Assembly: GCF_003054175.1 (NCBI RefSeq)
Contig: NZ_QBKN01000029.1
Span: 1-60,355 of the forward strand
Direction of reading: 5' to 3'
DNA: 60,355 nucleotides
Origin: Allosediminivita pacifica
GTDB lineage: Bacteria > Pseudomonadota > Alphaproteobacteria > Rhodobacterales > Rhodobacteraceae
The notes under the pieces are model-generated. The model was not told the origin of the DNA and ran no database searches. It was given only the letters and a program-made list of their open reading frames with translations. The position numbers and the translations under genes were made by a program. Positions 7,144 to 15,857 of the stretch are shown here, piece after piece (position 1 is the stretch's first letter; every line of letters starts with the position of its first letter).

Positions 7144-9651
7144 TCACTCTGCGGGCGCGTGCGCCGCGTGGGCGGCCGGGCGCGCGGCGGCGCCCTCGTC
7201 CATGGCGGGCGCGATGCGGCGCAGGCGCAGCGCGTTGGTCAGCACGAAGACCGACGAGAGCGCCATGGCCCCGGCGGCCAGCATTGGCGAGAGCAGCAGG
7301 CCGAAGGCCGGGTAGAGCACGCCCGCCGCGACCGGGATCAGCGCGGTGTTGTAGCCGAAGGCCCAGAACAGGTTCTCGCGGATGTTGCGCATGGTGCGGG
7401 TCGAGACCTCGAAGGCGTTGACCACACCGCGCAGGTCGCCGGACATGAGCACCACGTCGGCGGACTCGATGGCGACGTCCGTGCCGGTGCCGATGGCGAT
7501 GCCGACGTCGGCATGGGCCAGCGCGGGCGCGTCATTGATGCCGTCGCCGACGAAGGCGACCTGGCGGTGCCCCTCGCGCAGCTCGTCCAGCGCGGCGACC
7601 TTGCCGTCGGGCAGGACGCCCGCGATGACATGGTCGATGCCGGTCTCGCGCGCGATGGCCTCTGCCGTCTCGCGCTTGTCGCCGGTGATCATCGCGACGG
7701 TCAGGCCCTTGTCGTGCAGCGCGGCGATGGCCTCGCGGCTGGCAGGCTTCACGGGGTCGGCCACGCCGATGACCGCGGCGATGCGGCCGTCGATGGCGGC
7801 AAAGAGAGCGGTGCGGCCGCGGCTGGCAAGCTCGGTCTCGCGCGCCGCGAGCGCGCCGGTCTCGATGCCCTCGCGGGCCATCAGGCGGTCGGCGCCGACC
7901 AGGACCTCGGCGCCGTCCACCGTGGCGCGGACGCCGTGGCCGGTGACGGAGGTGAAATCCGTGGCCTCGGCGCGCGGGGCGCCCTCTGCCCGGGCGGCGC
8001 GGACGACGGCCTCGGCGATGGGGTGCTCGGAGCGCGACTCGACCGCCGCGATCTTGGACAGGACGTCGGCGCGCTCGCCCCCCTCGGCCAGCACGAGGTC
8101 GGTCATCTCGGGCCGCCCCTCGGTCACGGTGCCGGTCTTGTCGAGCGCCACGACGCCCACGGAGGCGAGCTGCTGCAGCGCGTCGCCCTTGCGGAAGAGG
8201 ACGCCCATCTCGGCGGCGCGGCCGGTGCCGACCATGATCGAGGTCGGCGTCGCGAGGCCCATGGCGCAGGGGCATGCGATGATGAGGACCGAGACCCCGG
8301 CCACCAGCGCCAGCGTCACCGCGGGCGACGGGCCGAAGACCAGCCAGACCAGCACGGTCAGCAGCGCCGCCGACATGACGGCGGGCACGAACCACAGGGT
8401 GATGCGGTCGACCAGCCCCTGGATTGGCAGCTTGGCGCCCTGCGCCTCCTCGACCATGCGGATGATCTGCGACAGCGTAGTGTCGGCGCCGACGCGGGTG
8501 GCGCGGAAGGTCAGGCTGCCCGCGCCGTTCACGGTGCCGCCGGTGATGGCGTCGCCAGGGCCCTTCTCGGCCGGGACCGGCTCGCCGGTGAGCATGCTTT
8601 CGTCGACGTGGCTGGAGCCCTCGGTGACCTCGCCGTCCACGGCAATACGCTCGCCCGGCCGCACGAGGACCATGTCGCCGGCGGAAAGATCGTCGACCGA
8701 GACCTCGACGCTTTCGCCGTCGCGCATGACGCGGGCGGTGCGGACCTGCAGGCCCAGCAGCTTGCGGATCGCCGCGCCGGTGCGGCCCTTGGCGCGCGCC
8801 TCGAGGAAGCGGCCGAGCAGGATCAGCACGACGATGACGGCGGCCGCCTCGAAATAGACGGCGCGCACCGCCTCGGGGAGCAGCGCCGGAAGGAATGTCG
8901 CCACGACCGAGTAGAAGTAGGCCGCCCCGGTGCCCACGGCGACGAGGCTGTTCATGTCGGGCGCGCCCTTGAGCAGCGCGGGGATGCCCTTGCGGTAGAA
9001 CATGCGCCCGGGGCCGGCGAGCACCAGCGTGGTCAGCACGAACTGCAGCACCCAGCTGGTCTGCTGGCCGATGGTGGCGTCGATCCAGTGGTGCACGGCG
9101 GGAAAGACGTGGCCGCCCATCTCGACCAGGAAGACCGGGAGCGCGAGCGCGGCGGCCAGCGCCGTCTGGCGCAGCAGGCCGCGCGCCTCCTCTTCCTTGC
9201 GGGCACCACGATCCTCGCCGCCGGAGGCCTCGGCCACCGTGGCGGGGTAGCCCATCTCGGCGCTGGCGGCGGTCAGGTCAGAGGGCGTGACCGCGCCCTC
9301 GGCGTAGGTGACCTTCGCGGTTTCCGAGGCGAGGTTCACGTTCACCTCGAGCACGCCCGGCACGGCCTCGAGCGCCTTGTCGACGCGACCCACGCAGGAT
9401 GCGCAGGACATCGACTCGATGTTCAGCGTCACCGTCGCCCGGCGCGCCGGGTAGCCCAAGTCGTCGAGCGCCTCGACCGCCGCGCCGACACGCGCGGGAT
9501 CGTCGACGGTCATGCGGGCGGTTTCCGAGGCGAGGTTGACCGAGACGTCATGGACCCCCTCCAGCGCCGCCAGACCGCGATCCACGCGCCCCACGCAGGA
9601 GGCGCAGGACATGCCCTCGACGGAGAGAGTGACGGGCTTTGGTTCGGGCAT
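7144..9651 (-). CDS. copA: Copper-exporting P1B-type ATPase with two HMA domains
   Basis: An 835-residue Cu(I) export ATPase of the inner membrane. Two N-terminal heavy-metal-associated domains carry GMSCASC (Cys16/19) and SMSCASC (Cys83/86). Eight membrane helices are expected. The transport motif CPC lies in [13 protein letters not shown] near residue 460 and the phosphorylation motif DKTGT near 504, followed by TGE and [10 protein letters not shown]. The YN of helix 7 ([13 protein letters not shown]) and M-x-L-S-S of helix 8 mark the Cu(I)-specific P1B-1 class. It is the first gene of copA-cueR-methyltransferase, driven by a CueR-type promoter upstream. It differs from the other two CopA proteins here, which have YHS and metal-binding zinc-ribbon-like N termini instead of HMA domains. 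Confidence 0.95.
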   Translation of the reverse strand: MPEPKPVTLSVEGMSCASCVGRVDRGLAALEGVHDVSVNLASETARMTVDDPARVGAAVEALDDLGYPARRATVTLNIESMSCASCVGRVDKALEAVPGVLEVNVNLASETAKVTYAEGAVTPSDLTAASAEMGYPATVAEASGGEDRGARKEEEARGLLRQTALAAALALPVFLVEMGGHVFPAVHHWIDATIGQQTSWVLQFVLTTLVLAGPGRMFYRKGIPALLKGAPDMNSLVAVGTGAAYFYSVVATFLPALLPEAVRAVYFEAAAVIVVLILLGRFLEARAKGRTGAAIRKLLGLQVRTARVMRDGESVEVSVDDLSAGDMVLVRPGERIAVDGEVTEGSSHVDESMLTGEPVPAEKGPGDAITGGTVNGAGSLTFRATRVGADTTLSQIIRMVEEAQGAKLPIQGLVDRITLWFVPAVMSAALLTVLVWLVFGPSPAVTLALVAGVSVLIIACPCAMGLATPTSIMVGTGRAAEMGVLFRKGDALQQLASVGVVALDKTGTVTEGRPEMTDLVLAEGGERADVLSKIAAVESRSEHPIAEAVVRAARAEGAPRAEATDFTSVTGHGVRATVDGAEVLVGADRLMAREGIETGALAARETELASRGRTALFAAIDGRIAAVIGVADPVKPASREAIAALHDKGLTVAMITGDKRETAEAIARETGIDHVIAGVLPDGKVAALDELREGHRQVAFVGDGINDAPALAHADVGIAIGTGTDVAIESADVVLMSGDLRGVVNAFEVSTRTMRNIRENLFWAFGYNTALIPVAAGVLYPAFGLLLSPMLAAGAMALSSVFVLTNALRLRRIAPAMDEGAAARPAAHAAHAPAE

Positions 9652-9683
9652 GACGGCCTCCTTGATTCCTCTTGGCTGCCCCT

Positions 9684-9714
9684 CATGTGGGGCCTCCAGT
9701 CACTGGAAGGTCAA
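9684..9714 (-). promoter_or_regulatory. CueR-type promoter of copA-cueR
   Basis: On the minus strand the -35 TTGACC (9714-9709) lies in the dyad ACCTTCCAGTGACTGGAGG and is followed after 19 bp by CACATG (9689-9684) as a weak -10. The overlong spacer and the CCTTCC/GGA(A/G)G dyad are hallmarks of CueR promoters. The copA start is about 30 bases further on. Confidence 0.8.
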
Positions 9715-9751
9715 GCGTGCGGATGAATTTTCTTCGCGGTGACCGGCCCTC

Positions 9752-9782
9752 TTGACCTTCCACCCGCTGGAATCCTCATATC
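9752..9782 (+). promoter_or_regulatory. CueR-type promoter of copZ
   Basis: TTGACC (9752-9757) begins TTGACCTTCCACCCGCTGGA, followed after 19 bp by CATATC (9777-9782). It is divergent from the copA promoter about 40 bases away, so one regulator can switch on exporter and chaperone together. The right half-site is less conserved than in the copA box. Confidence 0.75.
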
Positions 9783-9813
9783 TGCGGCGAAGCAAACGCA
9801 AGGAGACGTCGCA

Positions 9814-10014
9814 ATGCAATTCAATGTGCCCGACATGAGCTGCGGCCACTGCACGGCTGCCATCGAGAAATCGGTCAAGGCCGCCGACCCCGGCGCCGAT
9901 GTCGCCTGCGACCTGGACACGCACCGGGTCAGCATCAACAGCGTCCTCGCGCCGGAGCAGGTGAGCGCGGCGATCAAGGACGCGGGCTACGACGCACAGC
10001 AGGTCAGCGCCTGA
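9814..10014 (+). CDS. copZ: Copper chaperone CopZ
   Basis: A 66-residue single HMA domain with DMSCGHC (Cys10 and Cys13), the Cu(I)-binding motif of CopZ/Atx1 chaperones, and the usual beta-alpha-beta-beta-alpha-beta length. It carries cytoplasmic Cu(I) to CopA. AAGGAG (9800-9805) precedes ATG 9814 at good spacing; a longer in-frame version from 9739 would start upstream of the CueR -35 and is rejected. It diverges from copA and is convergent with the DsbA-family gene. Confidence 0.92.
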   Translation: MQFNVPDMSCGHCTAAIEKSVKAADPGADVACDLDTHRVSINSVLAPEQVSAAIKDAGYDAQQVSA

Positions 10015-10054
10015 CCATGGCCCGCGCCGGTCATCGCTGGCGCAGAGCTTACCG

Positions 10055-10786
10055 TCACTGCGAAGAATCGCGTGCCTCGCTCACCAGATCGGAGAGACGC
10101 TCTTTCTCGACGAAGCCGGGCACGAGCGCGTCGCCGATGACGAAGGACGGCGTCCCATTGAACCCGAGCGCCTGCGTCAGGCGCATCGAGGTTTCAATGT
10201 GCTCGGCAACTTCCTGGGCCTCCATGTCCTGTCTCAGTTGATCCAGGTCCAGCCCGACGTCTTCGGCGACACGCATGACTGAGGCTTCGTTCGCGCGGCC
10301 ATCAATCGCCATCATCGCCCAGTGAAAGTCTTCGTATTTGCCTTGCGCACGGGCCGCGAGCGCCGCCTTGGCGGCAAAGACGGATCCTTCGCCGAGGATG
10401 GGCCATTCGCGGTAGACGAGCCGGACGTTCGGGTCTTCCTCGATCAGGGCCCGGATCTCCGGTTTTGCGCGGCGGCAATAGGGGCAGTTGTAGTCGAAGA
10501 ACTCCACCACGGTCACATCGCCGTCCGGGTTGCCGAGCACGGGCGCGTTCGGATCATGCTCGATCAGGTCACGCTGGTTGCGCAGCACGTCCGACTGGTT
10601 CTGGGCCTGGGCATCCGCCTGCCGCTGTTCGAGCAGCGCGACCGCCTCCATGATGATCTCGGGGTTCTCGCGTATCGCCTCGAGGACCAGTTCCTTGACC
10701 CGCGCCTCGTCAAGCTCCTGGGAGAGCGCAGGCATCGGCAGCAGGGCTGCCATCGCCAGCGCAAGGATCGGTTTCTTCAGCGTCAT
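10055..10786 (-). CDS. Periplasmic DsbA-family disulfide oxidoreductase, ScsC-like
   Basis: A 243-residue protein with a signal peptide (LALAMAALLPMPALSQ), an N-terminal helical segment (residues 25-75: ARVKELVLEAIRENPEII and a Gln-rich helix) and a thioredoxin fold with CPYC at 101-104 and a cis-Pro in GTPSFV. The N-terminal helix resembles the oligomerisation arm of ScsC/Com1-type isomerases. An ScsB-like electron donor is encoded at 16523, so the two may form a copper-stress disulfide repair pair. ATG 10786 follows the upstream cytochrome stop at 10788; a start at 10801 is also possible but would overlap that gene. Confidence 0.82.
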   Translation of the reverse strand: MTLKKPILALAMAALLPMPALSQELDEARVKELVLEAIRENPEIIMEAVALLEQRQADAQAQNQSDVLRNQRDLIEHDPNAPVLGNPDGDVTVVEFFDYNCPYCRRAKPEIRALIEEDPNVRLVYREWPILGEGSVFAAKAALAARAQGKYEDFHWAMMAIDGRANEASVMRVAEDVGLDLDQLRQDMEAQEVAEHIETSMRLTQALGFNGTPSFVIGDALVPGFVEKERLSDLVSEARDSSQ

Positions 10787-10787
10787 T

Positions 10788-11255
10788 TCAGTTCGCTCCA
10801 TTGTCCGCTTTCGTTCGTTCTGCCTGGGCTTGTTTCACGTCTTCGGGCCAGGTCGAGCGGATGTAACCCAGAATGTTTCGGATCTGTTGATCCGTCAGGC
10901 TGTCACCGAAACCCGGCATGCCACTGCCGAATTCCATGCCACGTTGCGCCATCAGGGCCTCTCCGCCCAGCTTGGTATAGTCGAACAGGACGCTGTCCGG
11001 GTGATGCCAGGTATGACCCGTCTCGTTATGCGGCGGCGCCGGCAGACGCCCATCGGGGCCGGGTGAGCGCCAGTCGGGCTGGCCCTCAAGCTCGGCTCCG
11101 TGGCAGGAGGCGCAGTTCTCGGCGTAGAGCGCCTTGCCTTCGGCGATGTCCACCGGCGCCGCAGAGGCATTCTCGGTCGTCCCCTGCCCGAGGACGAACC
11201 AGAAGCCCGCAGCCGCAAGAACCGCGAAGACTGTCCCGATGACAACGCCCCTCAT
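10788..11255 (-). CDS. Membrane-anchored c-type cytochrome
   Basis: The 155-residue protein has an N-terminal anchor or signal (VVIGTVFAVLAAAGFWFVLG), one haem site CASCH (48-52) and a probable Met ligand in GMPGFGDSLT. The WRSPGPDGRLPAPPHNETGHTWHH insert after the haem is typical of cytochromes found with multicopper oxidases. ATG 11255 makes a 4-base ATGA overlap with the oxidase stop, which decides the start over the ATG at 11270. It is the likely electron partner of the oxidase or of a quinol route. Confidence 0.85.
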   Translation of the reverse strand: MRGVVIGTVFAVLAAAGFWFVLGQGTTENASAAPVDIAEGKALYAENCASCHGAELEGQPDWRSPGPDGRLPAPPHNETGHTWHHPDSVLFDYTKLGGEALMAQRGMEFGSGMPGFGDSLTDQQIRNILGYIRSTWPEDVKQAQAERTKADNGAN

Positions 11256-12643
11256 GTGACCCGCACCCATGTCGTCATGCCCGAGGCCGCGTGACCGAGC
11301 ATGTGGCAGTGGAACAGCCAGTCGCCGGGATTGTCGACGGTGAAGGCGATCTCGCGCGTCTCCCTGCCGCCAACAAGGATCGTGTCCCGAAGCGGTCCCA
11401 ACGCGCCGTCCTCGGACACCTCTCGGAAATGCATGCCGTGCAGGTGCATGGCGTGGGGAAAAACGGTGTCGTTGACGATCTCCAGCAGCACGGTCTCGCC
11501 CAGCCCCAAGTCGGCCAGCGGCGTATCTGTCATCTCTGCCACGCCGTTGAATGCCCAGAACCGACCCGCGGCCGCCAATTCGCGGAAAGCCATGCGTTCG
11601 CCGTTCAGGATGGCGGAGTCCATGCGCCCCATCGCGCCGCCCGACATGACGAGCCGCAGCGGAGTCGCCCCGGCCAGGTCCGGCAGATCCATCTTCGGGT
11701 TCGGCGGCAGGGCCACGGGCGCCGCGCGCCGCGTCTGGCTGGCCGTGCCCGACACAGTGAAAACGACCTGCGAAAAATTCTCGGCATCGCCGACATGGAC
11801 CAGGTCTGCCGTTTCCCCTTCTTCTGCCAAAACGTCGACGATCAGGTCCGTCCGCTGTGCCGGGCCAAGGACAAGGACATGCTCCACCGGGGCTGGCGTG
11901 GCGAGCGGCATCCCGTCCAGGGCCACGATCCAGCCCTCCAGCCCCGACAGCTTCAGCGGGAAAATCCGGGCGTTCGATGCGTTGATCAGCCGAAGACGCA
12001 GCCGCTCGTGCCGTCGCACGGGCAGCGACAGGTTGTAGCGCCCGTTGGTGGTGACGTAATTCCCTGTGCGTCCGCCGTGGCTCATCATCATCGGATGACC
12101 GAAACTGTCGTCGATCTGGCCGGTCTCGGGATTCAGCAACCAGTCGTCGAGAACGAGCACCTCTTCGCGATCGACATCCGGCGCCTCGGCTTCGTCGACG
12201 ATCAGCGGGCCATGCAGTCCGCGTGCCACCTGTTCCCAGGACCTGTTGTGCGCGTGATACCAGTAGGTCCCGGCATCCGGCGTCACGAAATCGTAGTCGA
12301 AGGTGCCGCCTGGCGCGACGGCGTCCTGCGTCAGGCCTGACACCCCGTCCATCGCATTGTCGATGCGGATCCCGTGCCAGTGGATCGAACTGGCCTGCGG
12401 CAGGTCGTTGACAAAGCGCCGGCGCAGGCGCTGGCCCTGCCCCACCCGGATCTCGCGTCCCGGGATGGTGCCGCCATAGCCCCAGACCTCGGTCTGCGGG
12501 TAACTTTCGGGCAGCAATTGAAGCCGAGCGACCTGCGCCGCGAGTTCGGGCTTCTCCTCGGCGGCGAAGAGCCCCCGCGGAAGGCCCGCGCCAAGCCCAG
12601 CAAGTCCGGCCAGTTTCAGGGCATCACGCCTTGTGGCTATCAT
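11252..12643 (-). CDS. Tat-exported multicopper oxidase
   Basis: A 463-residue laccase-like oxidase with a twin-arginine signal (ATRRDALKLAGLAGLGAG, residues 3-20). All four copper motifs are present: HWHG (88-91), WYHAH (128-132), HAMHLHG, and HCHMLGHAASGM near the C terminus supplying the type 1 and trinuclear ligands with an axial Met. Such enzymes oxidise Cu(I) in the periplasm (CueO/CopA-like); the substrate is inferred. The frame is open upstream to 12913, but the Tat signal and the GGAATGAACCG before ATG 12643 fix the start. It is flanked by cytochromes on both sides. Confidence 0.93.
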   Translation of the reverse strand: MIATRRDALKLAGLAGLGAGLPRGLFAAEEKPELAAQVARLQLLPESYPQTEVWGYGGTIPGREIRVGQGQRLRRRFVNDLPQASSIHWHGIRIDNAMDGVSGLTQDAVAPGGTFDYDFVTPDAGTYWYHAHNRSWEQVARGLHGPLIVDEAEAPDVDREEVLVLDDWLLNPETGQIDDSFGHPMMMSHGGRTGNYVTTNGRYNLSLPVRRHERLRLRLINASNARIFPLKLSGLEGWIVALDGMPLATPAPVEHVLVLGPAQRTDLIVDVLAEEGETADLVHVGDAENFSQVVFTVSGTASQTRRAAPVALPPNPKMDLPDLAGATPLRLVMSGGAMGRMDSAILNGERMAFRELAAAGRFWAFNGVAEMTDTPLADLGLGETVLLEIVNDTVFPHAMHLHGMHFREVSEDGALGPLRDTILVGGRETREIAFTVDNPGDWLFHCHMLGHAASGMTTWVRVT

Positions 12644-12687
12644 CGGTTCATTCCTTTCAGAGCGGGGCCGATGGCCCCGCCGTTCTC

Positions 12688-13641
12688 TCAGTCGATCCGG
12701 GTCTTCCGCTCTGCGGACTCCCCTTCTTCCTTCACGATGTCGTCGGCCCCGCCTACCTCCGCGTCGAACAGGTAGATCGCCATCGCCTCGCGATCCTGTG
12801 AAGACAGGAACCGCGTGCCTTCGCGAACAACCTCGGCCATGCTGCCGCCGAATGCGTCGCCCGAGGGCGTGACGCCCGATTGCAGCGCATAGGCCAGCGA
12901 CGAGACCGTCCATCCGTTCTGTTCGAGGTCTTCGGCCCGGATGGACGGCGCCTTGCTACCGCCCGGAAGCTCGGCATTGCCGGCAAAGACGGCGCCAAGG
13001 TCACGGCCACCCGCCAGGTTCCGCGGCGTGTGGCAGGCCCCGCAATGCGCGGCACCACGCACCAGTTCACGGCCCCGGTTCCAGGCGTCGCTGCGGTCGG
13101 GCAGCGGTTCCGTGTTGGGCTCGTAGAAGAACGCGGCGCGCCAGAGCTTCAGCCCCCACCGCTGATCGAAGGGGAAGCTGACGTCGTGTTCTGGCGCGGG
13201 TTCGGCCACCGGCGTGACGGTCTGGAACGCGGCCCAGAGATCGGCAATGTTCTGGTCCGAGAACTCGGCATAGAACGGATAGGGGAAAGCCGGGAAATAA
13301 GGCTCGCCGTCCGGGCCTATGCCCTGGCGAACCGCCTTGGCAAAGCTCTCTGCCGTCCAGTCTCCGATCCCGTGCTCCGGGTCCGGGGTCAGGTTCGACG
13401 GGTAGAAGGTGCCGAAATCCGTCTCGAGCGGAGCGCCGCCCGCCAGGGGAGCGCCTCCTACCTCGAAATTCGAATGACAGGCGATGCAGCCGCTGGCGCG
13501 CGCCAGGTAGGCCCCCCTGTCGACGTTACCCTCCAGCTCGATCGGCGCGGGTGCGCTGCCGACCGGCCATGCGATCACCGCGGCCAGGGCGGCGCCGCCA
13601 AGCGCCGCCGCCCCGACCGACCAATAGATTATCCGACGCAT
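12688..13641 (-). CDS. Di-haem cytochrome c, alcohol-dehydrogenase-subunit type
   Basis: A 317-residue protein with an N-terminal anchor (VGAAALGGAALAAVIAWPVG) and two haem sites, CIACH (52-56) and CGACH near residue 202. The sequence after haem 1 (VGGAPLAGGAPLETDFGTFYPSNLTPD) matches di-haem gluconate or alcohol dehydrogenase cytochrome subunits. No dehydrogenase is encoded nearby, so it probably serves the multicopper oxidase or another periplasmic electron route. The C-terminal 25 residues are charged and probably exposed. The stop lies 45 bases before the oxidase start. Confidence 0.88.
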   Translation of the reverse strand: MRRIIYWSVGAAALGGAALAAVIAWPVGSAPAPIELEGNVDRGAYLARASGCIACHSNFEVGGAPLAGGAPLETDFGTFYPSNLTPDPEHGIGDWTAESFAKAVRQGIGPDGEPYFPAFPYPFYAEFSDQNIADLWAAFQTVTPVAEPAPEHDVSFPFDQRWGLKLWRAAFFYEPNTEPLPDRSDAWNRGRELVRGAAHCGACHTPRNLAGGRDLGAVFAGNAELPGGSKAPSIRAEDLEQNGWTVSSLAYALQSGVTPSGDAFGGSMAEVVREGTRFLSSQDREAMAIYLFDAEVGGADDIVKEEGESAERKTRID

Positions 13642-13643
13642 GG

Positions 13644-14252
13644 TCAGTCGTCTTCCGCCCGGAACCGCGAATGGCAGGCCGAGCAGACCTGCGTCGTCAT
13701 GTTGAACGCCGCATCGGCCGGCATTTCGGCGATGTCCTCCGCGCTCATCATGTCGGACGCGTCATCGCCCATCATGCCCGAGCCAGAGCCCATCATGGAC
13801 CCGCTTCCCATCATGGAGCCGGACCCCATGCCGGAGCTGCCGCCCATCATGGATCCTGCGCCCATGTTGCCGCCACCCGCCATGCCGTTGCCGGCGGCGC
13901 CTTCCAGGCCCTCGCCGTAGACGTCGAGCAACCTCGCAAGCTCCTCGAACCGCTCCCAGTCCGACCAGATCACGTCCTTGGCTTCGGAGGGTGCCCCGTC
14001 GGAGCCTTCCGGGAACAGCTCGGTCAGGGCCTCGCCCGAATGCTCCTGGAAGGTGCGCGCGGCGTCGCGCATGACATCGGCGTCATACTCGGCCTCGCCC
14101 TGCATCATCGGGGTGACCGTCTTCACGGCGTCGCCCATGGCCTTCATTGCTTCCATGCGTTCCTTGACGATGCCCGTCGCGCCGCTGTGTGCGAGGGCGG
14201 CCGCCGCCGTTCCAGTCACGGCGATTGCTGCCAGAATGGTCGTTCTCTTCAT
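13644..14252 (-). CDS. Cytochrome c-prime-like protein with a Met/Gly/Ser-rich insert
   Basis: A 202-residue secreted protein with signal MKRTTILAAIAVTGTAAAALAHS. The helical frame (RMEAMKAMGDAVKTVTPMMQG) and the single C-terminal haem site CSACH (190-194) match cytochrome c-prime, which is normally about 130 mature residues. Between the third helix and the haem lies an extra stretch of about 55 residues made of repeated G-S-M-M units. Met-rich stretches of this kind bind Cu(I) in CopB, PcoA or CueO proteins, so a copper-binding role is inferred. ATG 14252 is chosen because the signal peptide begins there; the longer frame to 14510 is low-complexity Arg/Ser sequence. Confidence 0.82.
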   Translation of the reverse strand: MKRTTILAAIAVTGTAAAALAHSGATGIVKERMEAMKAMGDAVKTVTPMMQGEAEYDADVMRDAARTFQEHSGEALTELFPEGSDGAPSEAKDVIWSDWERFEELARLLDVYGEGLEGAAGNGMAGGGNMGAGSMMGGSSGMGSGSMMGSGSMMGSGSGMMGDDASDMMSAEDIAEMPADAAFNMTTQVCSACHSRFRAEDD

Positions 14253-14295
14253 CGTATCGTTACTCCGTCGTCCTGAATTCCGGTTCATGGGTTGT

Positions 14296-14640
14296 TCAGG
14301 AATGCCGGCGCGGCGGCGGGAGGTCCATGTCGGGGCGAACGTCGTCAACCATGTGGAACGGCGTGAGGTATGCCGTCGTGGTGACGAATTCAGGCGGCGT
14401 GATGTCCACCGCCAGGATGAAAACGGCGGCCGTGAAGCAGTCGAGCCCGGGATGGCAATGCCCCGCGCCCTCCTCGTCCGACTGGTGGACCGGTGAGTCA
14501 TGTGCCTCATGCAGGGCCGCCGAGCGGGACGGCGCGTGATCGTCCGCGTGAGCCGACGCGGTATCGGGCACGCCCGCCACGAACATCACGGCAAGCAGAA
14601 CCAGGGCGTTCAGCAATCCGTTCGCACGCCGCAGGATCAT
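14296..14640 (-). CDS. Small secreted Cys/His protein, copper-cluster type
   Basis: The 114-residue product has an N-terminal signal or anchor (LLNALVLLAVMFVAGVPDTASA), a His/Asp-rich segment, a GHCHPGLDC motif and the C-terminal ending DLPPPRR. A related gene at 45784-46101 ends FDLPPPRS and has CAQMGLC in the same place, and a third lies at 34332. All three sit beside copper genes. The family resembles small Cys/His proteins such as CopL/DUF2946 in size and placement, but I cannot assign it. ATG 14640 makes a 4-base ATGA overlap with the upstream cytochrome stop. Confidence 0.7.
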   Translation of the reverse strand: MILRRANGLLNALVLLAVMFVAGVPDTASAHADDHAPSRSAALHEAHDSPVHQSDEEGAGHCHPGLDCFTAAVFILAVDITPPEFVTTTAYLTPFHMVDDVRPDMDLPPPRRHS

Positions 14641-15098
14641 CACTCGATCCCGTTTGCCCGCTGCAGTTCGCGGACATAGGCCACGACCATCTTGACGTCG
14701 CCCGGCGTCACGCCTTCGACCGGGGGCATGTTGCCGAAATCCCAATGATGCGACCGCACCCCGTTCTGAGCCGCCGCGACAAACGCCATGTCGGAATGAT
14801 GGCTCGGCTCGTAGATCTTATGAACCAGTGGCGGCGCGACTCCATTCTGTCCGGCTGCGCTCTGACCGTGGCAACTGGAACACTTGGCCTCGAAGATCTT
14901 CTTCCCCAGTTGGGCGTTGCCGGAAAGCTCTTCCGGCAGGCTGACCTCCGCAATCGGAGCGCCTTCGGCAACCTCACTGATGTCAGGCGGTGTCATCGAA
15001 TGCCCCGTCGGCGCGGCCGCGGGCTGCAGGAACTGCCAGCCCGCAATTCCGAGCCCCCCGGCCAGAACGACGGCCACCATCACGGTCAGCTTGTCCAT
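14640..15098 (-). CDS. Mono-haem cytochrome c with His-pair motifs
   Basis: A 152-residue protein with an N-terminal anchor (VMVAVVLAGGLGIAGWQFL), haem site CSSCH (73-77) and a Met ligand in FGNMPP. Conserved non-haem motifs YEPSHH and SHHW follow the haem. The paralogue at 45279-45704 keeps both His pairs and the ending VAYVRELQRANGI. It is translationally coupled to the small Cys/His protein. Electron transfer to or from a copper site is plausible but inferred. Confidence 0.88.
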   Translation of the reverse strand: MDKLTVMVAVVLAGGLGIAGWQFLQPAAAPTGHSMTPPDISEVAEGAPIAEVSLPEELSGNAQLGKKIFEAKCSSCHGQSAAGQNGVAPPLVHKIYEPSHHSDMAFVAAAQNGVRSHHWDFGNMPPVEGVTPGDVKMVVAYVRELQRANGIE

Positions 15099-15127
15099 GT
15101 ACCTGTCTTTCTTTCTCTTTCCGAAAC

Positions 15128-15694
15128 TCAGATGAGCTTGACCTGGGTTCCTACGGGCGCCCTTTCATAGACCTCCTCGATCTGCCGGTTGTAGAGGCCG
15201 ATACAACCGCTCGAGGAGCGGCGCCCGATCTTGCGCGTGTCCTGCGTGCCGTGGATCCGGTAGTACTGCCACGAGAGATAAAGCGCGCGCGTGCCGAGCG
15301 GATTGCGCGGGTCGCCGCCTTCGACGTAAGCGGGCAAGGTCGGATCGCGCTCCCGCATCGACGCCGTGGGGCCCCAGCCCGGGTTCTCGCGTTTTTCGAC
15401 AACCTCGGTGTAGCCGCGGCGGGTGAGGTCCTCGGTCAGCGGGACGGAGGTCGGGTAGATGCGCATCTCGCCGTCTCCCGTCCAGTGCTGGAGCATCCTC
15501 GACGTGGTGTCGGCGATGATGATGCCGTTTCCGATCCGGTCGAAGTGATCGCGCCAGTCGTGCGTGCGGAACGACGAAATGTTGCGCCGCGCCTTATCGG
15601 CGGCGGCGTGAACGATACCCGGCGTGGCTATCAGGGCGAGAGCACCGCCGATCAGTCCGCGCCGGTTCAAGTTGATCGAACGATCTGCCTTCAT
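15128..15694 (-). CDS. L,D-transpeptidase (YkuD fold)
   Basis: The 188-residue product has a Tat-like or Sec signal (NLNRRGLIGGALALIATPGIVHA) and a YkuD domain ending in the catalytic motif H-G-T...S-S-S-G-C-I-G-L near residue 165, with the Cys nucleophile present. YkuD enzymes form 3-3 peptidoglycan cross-links or attach proteins to peptidoglycan in the periplasm; they are inhibited by copper, which may explain a dedicated copy in a copper cluster. It is the first gene of the minus-strand set reaching to 10055. AAGAAGGA precedes ATG 15694; the longer frame to 16180 is not coding-like. Confidence 0.87.
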   Translation of the reverse strand: MKADRSINLNRRGLIGGALALIATPGIVHAAADKARRNISSFRTHDWRDHFDRIGNGIIIADTTSRMLQHWTGDGEMRIYPTSVPLTEDLTRRGYTEVVEKRENPGWGPTASMRERDPTLPAYVEGGDPRNPLGTRALYLSWQYYRIHGTQDTRKIGRRSSSGCIGLYNRQIEEVYERAPVGTQVKLI

Positions 15695-15779
15695 CTGCCT
15701 GTGTCCTTCTTCCTTGCCTGTTCCAAGAAGATGAATACCCGAGAAGGTGCGTGCGACAACCTGACAAGCCTGCGAGAAA

Positions 15780-15795
15780 TGTATCGGTTTGTATC
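15780..15795 (+). promoter_or_regulatory. Predicted response-regulator box (direct repeat)
   Basis: TGTATC-GGTT-TGTATC is a 6-bp direct repeat at 10-bp period, the layout of OmpR-family operators. The same element with the same GGTT spacer occurs at 28142-28157, upstream of the response regulator encoded at 27373-28095. It ends one base before a CueR-type -35 hexamer. Confidence 0.6.
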
Positions 15796-15796
15796 C

Positions 15797-15827
15797 TTGA
15801 CCTTCCACTCCGGGAGGGCGGCAAATG
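15797..15827 (+). promoter_or_regulatory. CueR-type promoter of the DUF2933 gene
   Basis: TTGACC (15797-15802) begins TTGACCTTCCACTCCGGGAG and is followed after 19 bp by CAAATG (15822-15827). The right half-site (GGGAGGG) is weaker than in the copA boxes. If this promoter is used, the ATG at 15825 lies inside the -10 and translation must begin at 15858. Confidence 0.6.
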
Positions 15828-15857
15828 AAGCAACAATTTCTGAAGGATGAGGCGACC

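Noticed and set aside
7087-9726. An 879-codon plus-strand frame
   Set aside because: It is the reverse of copA (7144-9651); the composition is Gly/Asp/Arg-rich without motifs.
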